A stretch of DNA of 64,000 nt from JAWKWH01 sp041397625. GTDB lineage: Bacteria; Pseudomonadota; Alphaproteobacteria; Rhizobiales; Rhizobiaceae. Below are positions 43,876-52,907 of the stretch, piece by piece (positions within the stretch are counted from its first letter, which is position 1; the number at the start of each line of letters is the position of its first letter). The position numbers were made by a program, and so were the translations under genes. The stretch lies in assembly GCA_041397625.1 (NCBI GenBank), contig JAWKWH010000004.1:372001-436000 (forward strand). The letters run 5' to 3'. The notes beneath the pieces were generated by a model. The model made no database searches and was not told the origin of the DNA. It saw only the letters and a program-made list of their open reading frames with translations.

Positions 43876-43923
43876 CCGATCAATCCTTCAATGGCCTGGC
43901 GGGTTTCCGGGCCGGGAGCGGCC

Positions 43924-44364
43924 ATGTCAGTTCTCGACAACGCCACGGCGGCGCAGCACAAGGCGGATGGCGACCTAATCATCGGGTCGGCGGGGGCGCC
44001 GACCACGATCATCGTCTGCAGTTCCTGCCGCGATGAAGCCGATTCCGACACCCATCCAAGGCCTGGCCTGCTGCTCGGCGAACGGGTGCGCATGATTGCC
44101 GGCGACGATGATCTCGATGTCGTGCAGGTCGAATGCCTAGCCAACTGCAAGCGCCGGCTGAGCGCCGCCGTCGCCAAGCCGGGCGGTTGGACCTATGTGT
44201 TCGGCCATCTGACCGTCGATGATGCCGAAGACCTTGTCGAGGGCGCCCGGCTCTATCGCGACGCCGACAATGGGCTGATCCCGTGGCGCGGGCGGCCGGA
44301 CTGCCTGAAACGCGGGCTCATAGCACGCATCCCTCCCACCCCTGGCAACGGAAAACAAAGATGA
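43924..44364 (+). CDS. DUF1636 family cysteine-containing protein
   Basis: A 146-residue protein with paired cysteines (IIVCSSCRDE near the start of the conserved part and VECLANCKR later), reminiscent of thioredoxin-like [2Fe-2S] ferredoxin folds. DUF1636 proteins often travel with cobalamin genes and may deliver metal or electrons; their role is unproven. The ATG at 43924 follows a GGGAGCGGCC stretch and lies just behind the riboswitch. It overlaps cobW by four bases. Confidence 0.82.
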   Translation: MSVLDNATAAQHKADGDLIIGSAGAPTTIIVCSSCRDEADSDTHPRPGLLLGERVRMIAGDDDLDVVQVECLANCKRRLSAAVAKPGGWTYVFGHLTVDDAEDLVEGARLYRDADNGLIPWRGRPDCLKRGLIARIPPTPGNGKQR

Positions 44365-45398
44365 CCGCTTCGCTGTCCCGCGTGCCCTGCACTGTCGTGA
44401 CCGGCTTTCTTGGCGCCGGCAAGACCACCTTGGTGCGCAATATGCTCGAAAATGCCAACGGCAGGCGCATTGCCGTCATCGTCAACGAGTTCGGCGACAT
44501 CGGCATCGACGGTGAGATCCTCAAGGGCTGCGGCATCGAGAGCTGTTCGGAGGAAGATGTTGTCGAACTGGCCAATGGCTGCATCTGCTGCACGGTCGCA
44601 GACGATTTCGTCCCGGCGCTCGACGGCATCCTCGCCCGCGAGCCGGCCGTTGACCATATTCTGATCGAGACCTCGGGCCTTGCCCTGCCCAAGCCGCTGG
44701 TGCAGGCCTTTCAGTGGCCGGCCGTCCGCGACCGCGTCACCGTCGATGGCGTCGTCGCCGTGGTCGATGGCCGGGCGCTCGCCGACGGACGCGTCGCTGC
44801 CGACATGGACGCGCTGGCCGCCCAGCGCTCCGCGGATCCGTCGCTCGATCATGACGATCCGGTCGAAGAAGTATTCGAGGACCAGATCGCCTGCGCCGAC
44901 CTGATCATCCTGTCGAAGAGCGACCTTCTGGACGATGCGGAGACCGCCAGGGCCAATGCGGTGATTGCCAGGAGTCTCGCGCGGGCCGTCAAGGTGGTTC
45001 CTGCCGCAAACGGCAGGGTCGACGGCGCGGTGCTGCTTGGCCTCGGTGTCGGCGTCGAGGACGATATCGACAACCGCAGGACTCATCACGACGACGAGCT
45101 TGATCACGAGCATGATGATTTCGACAGTTTCACGATCGAGCTGCCGCCGGTCGACGACATAGACGGGCTTGCGGCGCGCATCGCCGCGACGGCCGAGAAT
45201 GGAGACGTGCTGCGCATCAAGGGGTTCGCCGACGTGCCGGGAAAGCCGATGCGGCTTCTGGTGCAGGCGGTCGGTTCCCGGGTCGAGCACTATTTCGACC
45301 GGCCATGGGCGCCGGGCGAGGCAAGGCGTTCCCGTTTGGTGGTGATCGGCGTCAAAGGCATCGACCGCGACCTGATCGGACGGCAATTGACCGCGTGA
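44361..45398 (+). CDS. cobW: CobW-type G3E GTPase metallochaperone
   Basis: A 345-residue G3E-family P-loop GTPase. GFLGAGKTT is the Walker A, GCICC (C74, C76, C77) is the CxCC metal site, LIETSGLALP is the switch region, and SKSDL is the guanine-recognition motif. A histidine/aspartate-rich linker (THHDDELDHEHDDFDS) precedes the CobW C-terminal domain. It probably supplies Co2+ to the CobN chelatase encoded directly downstream. ATGA overlap with the DUF1636 gene. Confidence 0.93.
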   Translation: MTASLSRVPCTVVTGFLGAGKTTLVRNMLENANGRRIAVIVNEFGDIGIDGEILKGCGIESCSEEDVVELANGCICCTVADDFVPALDGILAREPAVDHILIETSGLALPKPLVQAFQWPAVRDRVTVDGVVAVVDGRALADGRVAADMDALAAQRSADPSLDHDDPVEEVFEDQIACADLIILSKSDLLDDAETARANAVIARSLARAVKVVPAANGRVDGAVLLGLGVGVEDDIDNRRTHHDDELDHEHDDFDSFTIELPPVDDIDGLAARIAATAENGDVLRIKGFADVPGKPMRLLVQAVGSRVEHYFDRPWAPGEARRSRLVVIGVKGIDRDLIGRQLTA

Positions 45399-45402
45399 CA
45401 CC

Positions 45403-48400
45403 GTGCACATCCTCGCCACCACATCCGCAACGCTCGACGACCTGATCGAACCCGTCGATCTCGGCCAGGAACCGGCTGGGATGCTGGCGCTGTCCTTTGC
45501 CGACAGCGACCTTGCGGCGCTGGCCGGCGCCTGGCGACGCGACAGCGCGGATTTGCCTTCCATGCGGCTTGCCCGGCTCGGCGAGCTGCGTCATCCGATG
45601 TCGGTCGACCTTTGGATCGACAACATGGCTTCCAGGGCCAGCGTGATCGTCGTGCGGCTGCTCGGCGGCTATGATTGGTGGGCCTATGGCTGCGACCGTC
45701 TGTTCGAGACCGCCCGCGCCAAAGGTATCCGCCTCGCCCTGTTGCCCGGCGAATGCCGCGAGGCCGATCACAGGCTGCAGGAACGCTCGACCCTGCCCGC
45801 AGCCGAACTTGACCTGCTGCTCGGCTATTTCCGCGAGGGCGGACCCGACAACATGGCCCGGCTGCTGCGCCGCATGGCCGCCACCGGCCGCAGCGAGACG
45901 ACCGAGCCGGCCACGCCGCTCGAACGGGCCGGTTTTTACGACCCGCAGGCTGGGGTCGTTGCGATCGAGCATTTTGTCGGCGCGACCGAAGCCGACCGCG
46001 CCGTCGTCCCGATCATCTTCTACCGCTCGATGCTGCTCGCCGACGACATCGAGCCGGTCGACGCACTGTTCGACGCACTTCGCCAACGGCAGATGGCGCC
46101 GGTGCCGATTTTCGTTTCGAGCCTGAAGGATCCGGCTGTCGCCGACATTGTCGCCAAGGCCTGCAGACGCCTCGATGCGGCGGCCATCGTCACGACCACC
46201 GCCTTTGCCGCCGGCCAGTCGACCGACGACGAGCCGGTTTTCGACCGCATCGGCATTCCGGTCTTCCAGGCGGTGATGGCAACGACGCGCCGTGACGCCT
46301 GGCTCGGGGGCCAGCGCGGGCTGGCGCCGGCGGATCTGGCCATGCATGTGGTACTGCCCGAGCTTGACGGGCGAATCATGGCCGGTGCCATCTCGTTCAA
46401 GCATGCGCCAGAGGAACCCGACGAGTTCGGCCTACGCCAGCAGGTCAACCGTCCGGAACCGGACCGGATCGAGCAGGTCGCCGGCCGGGTGACGAAATTC
46501 CTTGCCCTGCGCACCACGCCGCCTGTCGACCGACGCATCGCCATTCTGCTGCCCGACTATCCCGGCGCCGACGGCCGCACCGGCTACGCGGTCGGGCTCG
46601 ATGTGCCGGCAAGCGTCATCGCCATGCTGCATGACCTGGCCAAGGCCGGCTACTCCGTTGATGGCGTCCCGGAGACGCCGCGCGATCTTATCCGTCAGCT
46701 CGCCGCACCGCGCCCGGCGATGACGGCGACCGAGTATCGCAGCCGGTTCCAAGCCCTGCCGGCCGAAATGCGTGATTCCGTGATCGCCGCCTGGGGTGAG
46801 CCGGAAATGGAAGAGTACCACTTTCGCTCGATTCGGTACGGTAACGTAACGGTCACACTTGCGCCTGATCGCGGCCGTTCGGAGACGAGACGGGCGGACT
46901 ATCACGACCCGCTTTTGCCGCCGCGTCACGAGTTGCTGGCCTTCGGCTTCTGGCTTGCCGGCGACTGCGGCTGTCATGCCATTGTCCATGTTGGCGCCCA
47001 CGGTACGCTGGAATGGCTACCGGGCAAGACGGTGGCGCTGTCGAAGGCCTGCTTTCCCGAAATCGTTACCGGCGGCCTGCCGGTCATCTATCCATTCATC
47101 GTCAGCAATCCCGGCGAAGCGGCGCAGGCCAAACGGCGCATCGGCGCTGTCACCATCGGCCACCTGCCGCCGCCGCTGACCGGCGCCGGACTGAGTCCCG
47201 AACAGCGGGATCTCGAACGGCTTGTCGACGAATACGCCCAAGCCGACGGTCTCGATCGTCGTCGCCGCGACCGTTTGGCGGCCCTGATCGTCGAAACGGC
47301 GTGCAAGACCGGTCTCGCCGCTGAAGCCGGCGTTGCCGATGCCGACGATCCGGACGCCGCCCTGCTGCGGATCGATTCCTGGCTCTGCGACCTGAAGGAT
47401 TTCGCCATCAAGGACGGGCTGCATGTCTACGGATGCGCAGAAAGTGACGCCGGTCCGCTGCGCGCCCGGTCGGCTGCCGCCGAACGCCGCGCCCTGCTCG
47501 ATGCGCTCGACGGCCGCCATATCCGCCCCGGCCCTGCCGGAGTGCCGGCGCGGGGCCGTCTCGACGTATTGCCGACCGGACGCAACATCTTCGCCTCCGA
47601 TCCGCGCACCATGCCGACCAATACAGCGTTCGACCTCGGCAAGGCGGCAAGCGAGGCTGTGCTGCGCCGCCATGTCCAGAAACATGGCGACTGGCCGCGT
47701 TCGCTGGTGATCGACCTGTGGGGCAGCGCCAGCCTTAGAACCGGCGGCGAGGAGATCGCGCAGGGCTTGGCGCTGATGGGCTGCCGGCCGCAATGGGACC
47801 CGGCGACGGGACGCGTCACCGGCATCGAGGTGCTGCCGCCGGCGGCGATCGGCCGGCCGCGCGTCGATGTCACATGGCGCATATCCGGCCTGTTCCGCGA
47901 CATGTTTCCGACCCAGATCGCGCTGATGGACGCCGCGGTCGCCGCCGTCGCGGCGCGCGACGAGCCGGACGGGCAGAACCCGCTTGCCGCTGAGCGGCAG
48001 CGCTCGGGTGCGGCGCCGGCCCGCATTTTCGGCTCCTCGCCCGGCGTTTACGGCACCGGCGTCGAGGACATGATGCAAAGCGGTCGTTGGCGGAAACGCG
48101 AGGAAATCGGCCGCGCCTATCTCGACGGCACCTCACACGCCTATGGCGGCGCGGAAGGAACCGGCCGCGCCATGCCCGGCGCCTTCGCCCAAAGGGTGGG
48201 CGACGCCGAACTTCTGGTGCACACGGGCGACGATCCCGGCCGCGACCTTCTGGAGGGATCGGCCGAGGTGGCGTTCATCGGCGGATTTTCCGCCGCCGTT
48301 GCAGCGCTCGGCGGCAAGGCCGACGTGGTCGCGCTCGACACCACCGATCCGGCCAGGCCGAAAGCCCGGTCGCTGGCCGAGGCGGTCACCCGCGTGGTGC

Positions 48401-48738
48401 GCGCCCGCGCCGTCAATCCGCGCTTCATCGAGGGCCAACTCCGCCACGGCCCGCGCGGCGGCGCCGAATTCGCCGAGACGGTTGACCGGCTGATCGGCTT
48501 TGCCGAAACCACGGAGGCAATCCCCGGCGCACTGATAGAGGCGGTGCACGACGCCTATCTCGGCGACGAGAAGGTCCGGTCGTTCTTGCTGCGCGAGAAC
48601 CCCGCCGCGGCGCGGGCCATCGCCGAACGTTTCATTGCGGCCCGCCGCCGCGGCCTCTGGCATCCGCTGAGGAATTCGGTCGACACTGACCTTCAGCAGT
48701 TGATCGACGAGGCAAACGCCCTGGAGCCGGTGACATGA
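45403..48738 (+). CDS. cobN: Cobaltochelatase subunit CobN
   Basis: The 1111-residue large subunit of the ATP-dependent aerobic cobalt chelatase that inserts Co2+ into hydrogenobyrinate a,c-diamide. It starts with GTG (MHILATTSATLDDLIE), right after cobW. Conserved features are VHVGAHGTLEWLPGKTVALS, YPFIVSNPGEAAQAKRR and RNIFASDPRTMPT. It is shorter than Pseudomonas denitrificans CobN (about 1275), but both ends match the family, so the difference is probably in linkers. Its partners CobS and CobT are not in the window. Confidence 0.95.
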   Translation: MHILATTSATLDDLIEPVDLGQEPAGMLALSFADSDLAALAGAWRRDSADLPSMRLARLGELRHPMSVDLWIDNMASRASVIVVRLLGGYDWWAYGCDRLFETARAKGIRLALLPGECREADHRLQERSTLPAAELDLLLGYFREGGPDNMARLLRRMAATGRSETTEPATPLERAGFYDPQAGVVAIEHFVGATEADRAVVPIIFYRSMLLADDIEPVDALFDALRQRQMAPVPIFVSSLKDPAVADIVAKACRRLDAAAIVTTTAFAAGQSTDDEPVFDRIGIPVFQAVMATTRRDAWLGGQRGLAPADLAMHVVLPELDGRIMAGAISFKHAPEEPDEFGLRQQVNRPEPDRIEQVAGRVTKFLALRTTPPVDRRIAILLPDYPGADGRTGYAVGLDVPASVIAMLHDLAKAGYSVDGVPETPRDLIRQLAAPRPAMTATEYRSRFQALPAEMRDSVIAAWGEPEMEEYHFRSIRYGNVTVTLAPDRGRSETRRADYHDPLLPPRHELLAFGFWLAGDCGCHAIVHVGAHGTLEWLPGKTVALSKACFPEIVTGGLPVIYPFIVSNPGEAAQAKRRIGAVTIGHLPPPLTGAGLSPEQRDLERLVDEYAQADGLDRRRRDRLAALIVETACKTGLAAEAGVADADDPDAALLRIDSWLCDLKDFAIKDGLHVYGCAESDAGPLRARSAAAERRALLDALDGRHIRPGPAGVPARGRLDVLPTGRNIFASDPRTMPTNTAFDLGKAASEAVLRRHVQKHGDWPRSLVIDLWGSASLRTGGEEIAQGLALMGCRPQWDPATGRVTGIEVLPPAAIGRPRVDVTWRISGLFRDMFPTQIALMDAAVAAVAARDEPDGQNPLAAERQRSGAAPARIFGSSPGVYGTGVEDMMQSGRWRKREEIGRAYLDGTSHAYGGAEGTGRAMPGAFAQRVGDAELLVHTGDDPGRDLLEGSAEVAFIGGFSAAVAALGGKADVVALDTTDPARPKARSLAEAVTRVVRARAVNPRFIEGQLRHGPRGGAEFAETVDRLIGFAETTEAIPGALIEAVHDAYLGDEKVRSFLLRENPAAARAIAERFIAARRRGLWHPLRNSVDTDLQQLIDEANALEPVT

Positions 48739-50045
48739 CCGGCTTCAACCGCCGCGGCGCCTGTCCGAGCCTTGCGGAACCGATGCAGACCGGCGACGGT
48801 CTGTTGGTACGGATGGTCCTTGATGAACTCGATATTGCGCCGGCAAAGCTTGTCGCCGTTGTCGGCGCCGCGGCACGGCACGGTAATGGCATCGTGGAGA
48901 TCACCCGGCGCGGCAACCTGCAGATTCGCGGCCTGACGCCTGAGTCCGCCAAACAGCTGGCCACCGATATCGCCGCGCTCGATCTCTCCGCCGGCGGATT
49001 GCCGATAACGATGGGAGCGCTGGCGGGGCTGGACCGTGCCGAGATCGTCGATCCGCGTCCGCTTGCCGAGACGATCAGGCGCAAACTCGATCCGGACCTG
49101 CGCGACCGGCTTGCACCGAAGATTTCGCTTGCCATCGATGGCGGCGGCCGGTTGCCGCTCGATACGATCGCTGCTGATATCCGGCTTTCCGCCGTCGCGG
49201 ACGGCAAAATGCCCTGCTGGCATGTCGCCGTCGGCGGCAATGCCGCGTCGGCAGTATCGCTCGGGCTCGTGTCCGCAGATGACGCGCCGGCGCTCGCCAT
49301 CGAGCTGTTGCGCCGTATCGCCGCGAAGGGAAGTTCGGCGCGCGCCCGCGATCTCGATGCGAACGATCTTTCCGATCTGGACATGGCCGCGGCGAATGCG
49401 CCGGCGGCCTTGCGCCGCCTATCACCAGTCGGCCGTTTCTCCCTGAACGACGGTGGCATCGCCGTCGGCATTGCCCTTTCCTTCGGCGCCACCCGCGCCG
49501 AAACCCTCTTGCAACTGCTCGAACAGGCGATCGCGGAAGGCGCGACCTCGGTTCGCCTCGCACCGGGCCGGGCGATATTGTTCATCGGTACGGATGGATC
49601 GGGTGCCGGCGGGATCGAAAGCGCGTCGGATACGCTCGGTTTCGTCACCCGTGCCGGCGATCCACGCCTCGCCATCTCGGCCTGTGCCGGCGCGCCGGCC
49701 TGCGCCGCGGGTCTCCTCGACACGCGTTCGCTTGCCGCCCGGCTTGCAACCGCTGCGCCGTCGCTGCTCGACGGTTCGTTCACCCTGCATGTTTCCGGCT
49801 GCGTCAAGCGCTGCGCCGACATGCCCGGCCCGCGCCTGACGGTGATGGGCCGCGCTGGTAATTGCCAGCTGCTGGACGAAACGGTGCGGGGCTCACAGCC
49901 GATCGCAGCGATGGACCAGGCGGAACTTACGGTACTGTTCAGCCGGCTCGAAGCTCGATATGGCACGCACCGGGGAAAATCCGCCCGCGAGTTCCTCCTC
50001 CACGTGCCGCTCGCTGATACGGCAATCGAAACCATGGAAAGCTGA
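48735..50045 (+). CDS. cobG: Precorrin-3B synthase CobG
   Basis: A 436-residue sirohaem/[4Fe-4S]-type monooxygenase related to sulfite and nitrite reductases. It makes precorrin-3B with O2 and so marks the aerobic route. The cluster cysteines are in SACAGAPACAAG (about residues 316-324) and SGCVKRCADMPG (about 355-360). It overlaps the cobN stop by four bases. Confidence 0.93.
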   Translation: MTGFNRRGACPSLAEPMQTGDGLLVRMVLDELDIAPAKLVAVVGAAARHGNGIVEITRRGNLQIRGLTPESAKQLATDIAALDLSAGGLPITMGALAGLDRAEIVDPRPLAETIRRKLDPDLRDRLAPKISLAIDGGGRLPLDTIAADIRLSAVADGKMPCWHVAVGGNAASAVSLGLVSADDAPALAIELLRRIAAKGSSARARDLDANDLSDLDMAAANAPAALRRLSPVGRFSLNDGGIAVGIALSFGATRAETLLQLLEQAIAEGATSVRLAPGRAILFIGTDGSGAGGIESASDTLGFVTRAGDPRLAISACAGAPACAAGLLDTRSLAARLATAAPSLLDGSFTLHVSGCVKRCADMPGPRLTVMGRAGNCQLLDETVRGSQPIAAMDQAELTVLFSRLEARYGTHRGKSAREFLLHVPLADTAIETMES

Positions 50046-50047
50046 CC

Positions 50048-50680
50048 ATGTCCGGACACGATTACATCAGGGACGGTCACACGATCTACGAGAAGTCGTT
50101 CGCCATCATCCGCGCCGAAGCCGACCTGTCGCGCTTCACCGACGCCGAGGCCGATATCGCCGTGCGCATGATCCATGCCTGCGGCCAGGTCGAGGCCGCC
50201 TCGGTGTTCGAGTTCTCGCCCGGTTTCGCAAAAGCGGCGCGGCGAGCACTGCAGAGCGGCGCGCCGATATTCTGCGACGCGGAGATGGTGGCGCGCGGCG
50301 TTACCCGCTCGCGCCTGCCAGCCGACAACGAGGTCATCTGCACGCTGCGTGACCCGCGCACGCCTGAACTTGCCCGTGCACAGAACAATACCCGCTCGGC
50401 CGCCGCACTGTCGCTTTGGCTCGATCGCCTCGAAGGAAGCCTCGTCGCCATCGGCAACGCGCCGACGGCGTTGTTCCATCTGCTCGACCTGATCGCCGGC
50501 GGCGCGCCGAAGCCGGCGGCGATCATCGGCATGCCGGTCGGCTTCGTCGGCGCGGCGGAATCCAAGCAGGCGCTCGCCGACGGCGATCACGGTGTCCCCT
50601 ATGCAATCGTGCGCGGCCGCATGGGTGGAAGCGCGCTGTGTGCGGCGGCCGTCAACGCGCTGGCAAGACCGGGGATCTGA
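50048..50680 (+). CDS. cobH: Precorrin-8X methylmutase CobH
   Basis: A 210-residue enzyme that moves the C11 methyl to C12, giving hydrogenobyrinate. Visible are SFAIIRAEADLSRF, VRMIHACGQVE (catalytic histidine), IFCDAEMVARGVTRSRLP and IIGMPVGFVGAAESKQAL. It lies two bases after cobG and two before cobI. Confidence 0.95.
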   Translation: MSGHDYIRDGHTIYEKSFAIIRAEADLSRFTDAEADIAVRMIHACGQVEAASVFEFSPGFAKAARRALQSGAPIFCDAEMVARGVTRSRLPADNEVICTLRDPRTPELARAQNNTRSAAALSLWLDRLEGSLVAIGNAPTALFHLLDLIAGGAPKPAAIIGMPVGFVGAAESKQALADGDHGVPYAIVRGRMGGSALCAAAVNALARPGI

Positions 50681-50682
50681 CC

Positions 50683-51414
50683 ATGGCGGAAACCGGAAGG
50701 CTGATCGGCGTGGGCACCGGTCCGGGTGATCCGGAACTGCTGACCCTGAAGGCGGTGCGCGCCATCGCCGAGGCGGATCTTCTGGCCTACTTCGCCAAGC
50801 GGGGCAACGACAGCAACGCGCGCCGCATCGTCGCGCCGCATGTCCCGCCCGGCATCGCCGAGATGCCGCTGCTTTATCCTGTGACCACCGAACTTCCCGC
50901 CAACAGCGACGGCTATCGCGACCAGATCGCCACCTTCTACCGTCGCAGCGCGGAAGCGCTGGAGGCCGAACTTTCCGCCGGCAGGACTGTCGCCGTGCTC
51001 AGCGAGGGCGATCCGCTGTTCTATGGCTCCTACATGCATATCCATGCCCGGCTGGCCACGCGCTACCCGACCGAGGTGATCCCCGGCATTACCGCCATGT
51101 CTGGCTGCTGGAGCCAGGCCGGCACGCCGATCTCCCAGGGCGACGACATACTGACGGTGTTGCCGGCGACCATGGCCGAGGAGCGGCTGGCGGAGAAACT
51201 CGCCGATAGCGACGCCGCCGTCATCATGAAGATCGGGCGCAACCTCGCCAAGGTCCGCCGTACGCTCGAACATGCCGGCCGGCTGGGCCGCGCCATCTAT
51301 GTCGAGCGCGCCACGATGGACGACAGCCTGTCGATGCCGCTGGCCGAAAAGCTCGACGACAAGGCGCCCTATTTCTCCATCGTGCTGGTGCCCGGCTGGG
51401 AGGCTGCACCATGA
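50683..51414 (+). CDS. cobI: Precorrin-2 C20-methyltransferase CobI
   Basis: A 243-residue SAM-dependent tetrapyrrole methylase. The family loop GVGTGPGDPELLTLKAVR, VAVLSEGDPLFYGSYMHI and EVIPGITAMSGC are clear. ATG 50683 lies two bases after the cobH stop; the longer open frame to 50416 overlaps cobH and is not used. It shares four bases with cobJ. Confidence 0.95.
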   Translation: MAETGRLIGVGTGPGDPELLTLKAVRAIAEADLLAYFAKRGNDSNARRIVAPHVPPGIAEMPLLYPVTTELPANSDGYRDQIATFYRRSAEALEAELSAGRTVAVLSEGDPLFYGSYMHIHARLATRYPTEVIPGITAMSGCWSQAGTPISQGDDILTVLPATMAEERLAEKLADSDAAVIMKIGRNLAKVRRTLEHAGRLGRAIYVERATMDDSLSMPLAEKLDDKAPYFSIVLVPGWEAAP

Positions 51415-52175
51415 CCGGCCGCCTTACCGTCATCGGTATCGGCCCCGGCAATCCGGACCAGCTCACGCCCGAGGCCCGCCGCGCAATCGACGAGGCGACC
51501 GATCTCTATGGCTATGCCGGCTACCTGAAACGCCTGTCGCCGGGCGACGGACAACACCTTCACATTTCCGACAACCGCGAGGAGATGGACCGCGCGGTAG
51601 CGGCGCTCGAGAAAGCCGGCGCCGGTGTGCGGGTTGCAGTCGTTTCCGGCGGCGATCCCGGTGTCTTCGCCATGGCCGCCGCCATCTGCGAGGCGGTGGA
51701 ACACGGACCACCGGCCTGGCGCGCCATCGATATCGAAATCGTGCCCGGCGTCACTGCCATGCTCGCGGTTGCCGCGCGCGCCGGTGCGCCGCTCGGCCAT
51801 GACTTCTGCGCCATCTCACTTTCCGACAATCTCAAGCCCTGGGAGCTGATCGTCGATCGGTTGAAGGCGGCGGCCGGCGCCGGTTTCGTCATTGCCCTCT
51901 ACAATCCGGTCAGCCGTGCCCGGCCGTGGCAGCTCGGCAAGGCGCTCGAATGCCTGCGCGGTATCTTGCCGGCGAGCAGCCCTGTGATCTTCGGCCGCGC
52001 CGCCGGCAGGTCCGACGAACGAATTCTTGTTCAGCCGTTGGGTGAGGCCGACGCAAATAATGCCGACATGGCCACCTGCGTGATTATCGGTTCGCCGGCG
52101 ACCCGAACCATCGAACGCGACGGCCGGTCGCCACTGGTCTATTCGCCGCGCTCCGCCATGGAGGCGACCCGGTGA
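51411..52175 (+). CDS. cobJ: Precorrin-3B C17-methyltransferase CobJ
   Basis: A 254-residue tetrapyrrole methylase that performs the ring contraction and C17 methylation. Motifs are GIGPGNPDQLTPEARRAI, DLYGYAGYL, VAVVSGGDPGVFAMAA and EIVPGVTAMLAVAARAGAPLGHDF. Its 3' end overlaps the convergent cobK end by 37 bases, so this arm of the operon stops here. Confidence 0.95.
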   Translation: MTGRLTVIGIGPGNPDQLTPEARRAIDEATDLYGYAGYLKRLSPGDGQHLHISDNREEMDRAVAALEKAGAGVRVAVVSGGDPGVFAMAAAICEAVEHGPPAWRAIDIEIVPGVTAMLAVAARAGAPLGHDFCAISLSDNLKPWELIVDRLKAAAGAGFVIALYNPVSRARPWQLGKALECLRGILPASSPVIFGRAAGRSDERILVQPLGEADANNADMATCVIIGSPATRTIERDGRSPLVYSPRSAMEATR

Positions 52176-52906
52176 TTGAGCGCCTCGATAGCCGCCTCGA
52201 CGGTCGGCAGCGCCGGCACTTGCCCCGGCGCCGGCCGCTCGACCATCTCCACCGCGATACCGAGCCGGCGTGCGGCGATCAACTTGGCCCGGCTCGCTTC
52301 GCCGCCGCTGTTCTTGGAGACGATCGCCTCGATGCGCCATTTAGCAAGCAGCGCCATCTCGCCGGCAACGTCGAACGGCCCGCGATCGAGGATGTAATCG
52401 ATCGACGCGAGGTCGAGGCGCGGCTCGACCGGATCGACGCTGCGGACGAGATAGCGGTGCTGCGGCGCGGCGAAGAGCGCCGTCAGGTCCGTCCGGCCCA
52501 GTGTAACGAACACCCGGCGCGGCGAAGCGCCAAGTCCGGAAACCGCTTCGGCGATGTCGCGGTGCATGGTCCACCGGTCGTCCGCCTGCGGTCGCCAGGG
52601 CGGCCGCCGCAAAACCATCAGGTCGGTACCGGCCGTTTTCGCCGCGGCTTCGGCGTTCCGAGACATGATGGCGGCAAACGGATGGGTGGCGTCGACGAGC
52701 ATCGCAACGCGGTTCCGGCGCAGGTGGTCGGCAAGGCCGCTGGCGCCGCCGAAACCGCCGCTCCGCACCGGCACGGCATGGGCCACCGGATTGGCCGTGC
52801 GACCGGCGAGCGAAACCGTCACCTCGAAGCGACTGTCTTGCGCCAGCCTCTCGGCCAGAAGGCGCGCCTCGGTGGTGCCGCCCAGGATGAGCACGCGGAA
52901 TGTCAT
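52139..52906 (-). CDS. cobK: Precorrin-6A reductase CobK
   Basis: A 255-residue NADPH-dependent reductase of precorrin-6A. Family features are VLILGGTTEARLLAERLA, ATHPFAAIMSRNA and VSKNSGGEASRAKLIAARRLGI. It may start at 52909 or 52906; either start codon overlaps that of the divergent cobL. It is the only - strand gene in this stretch of the cob region, and it converges with cobJ with an overlap. Confidence 0.93.
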   Translation of the reverse strand: MTFRVLILGGTTEARLLAERLAQDSRFEVTVSLAGRTANPVAHAVPVRSGGFGGASGLADHLRRNRVAMLVDATHPFAAIMSRNAEAAAKTAGTDLMVLRRPPWRPQADDRWTMHRDIAEAVSGLGASPRRVFVTLGRTDLTALFAAPQHRYLVRSVDPVEPRLDLASIDYILDRGPFDVAGEMALLAKWRIEAIVSKNSGGEASRAKLIAARRLGIAVEMVERPAPGQVPALPTVEAAIEALNHRVASMAERGE

Positions 52907-52907
52907 C

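Noticed and set aside
45403..48738. CobN as a truncated pseudogene because it is about 160 residues shorter than the Pseudomonas protein
   Set aside because: Both termini and core motifs are intact with no frameshift; shorter linkers explain the length.
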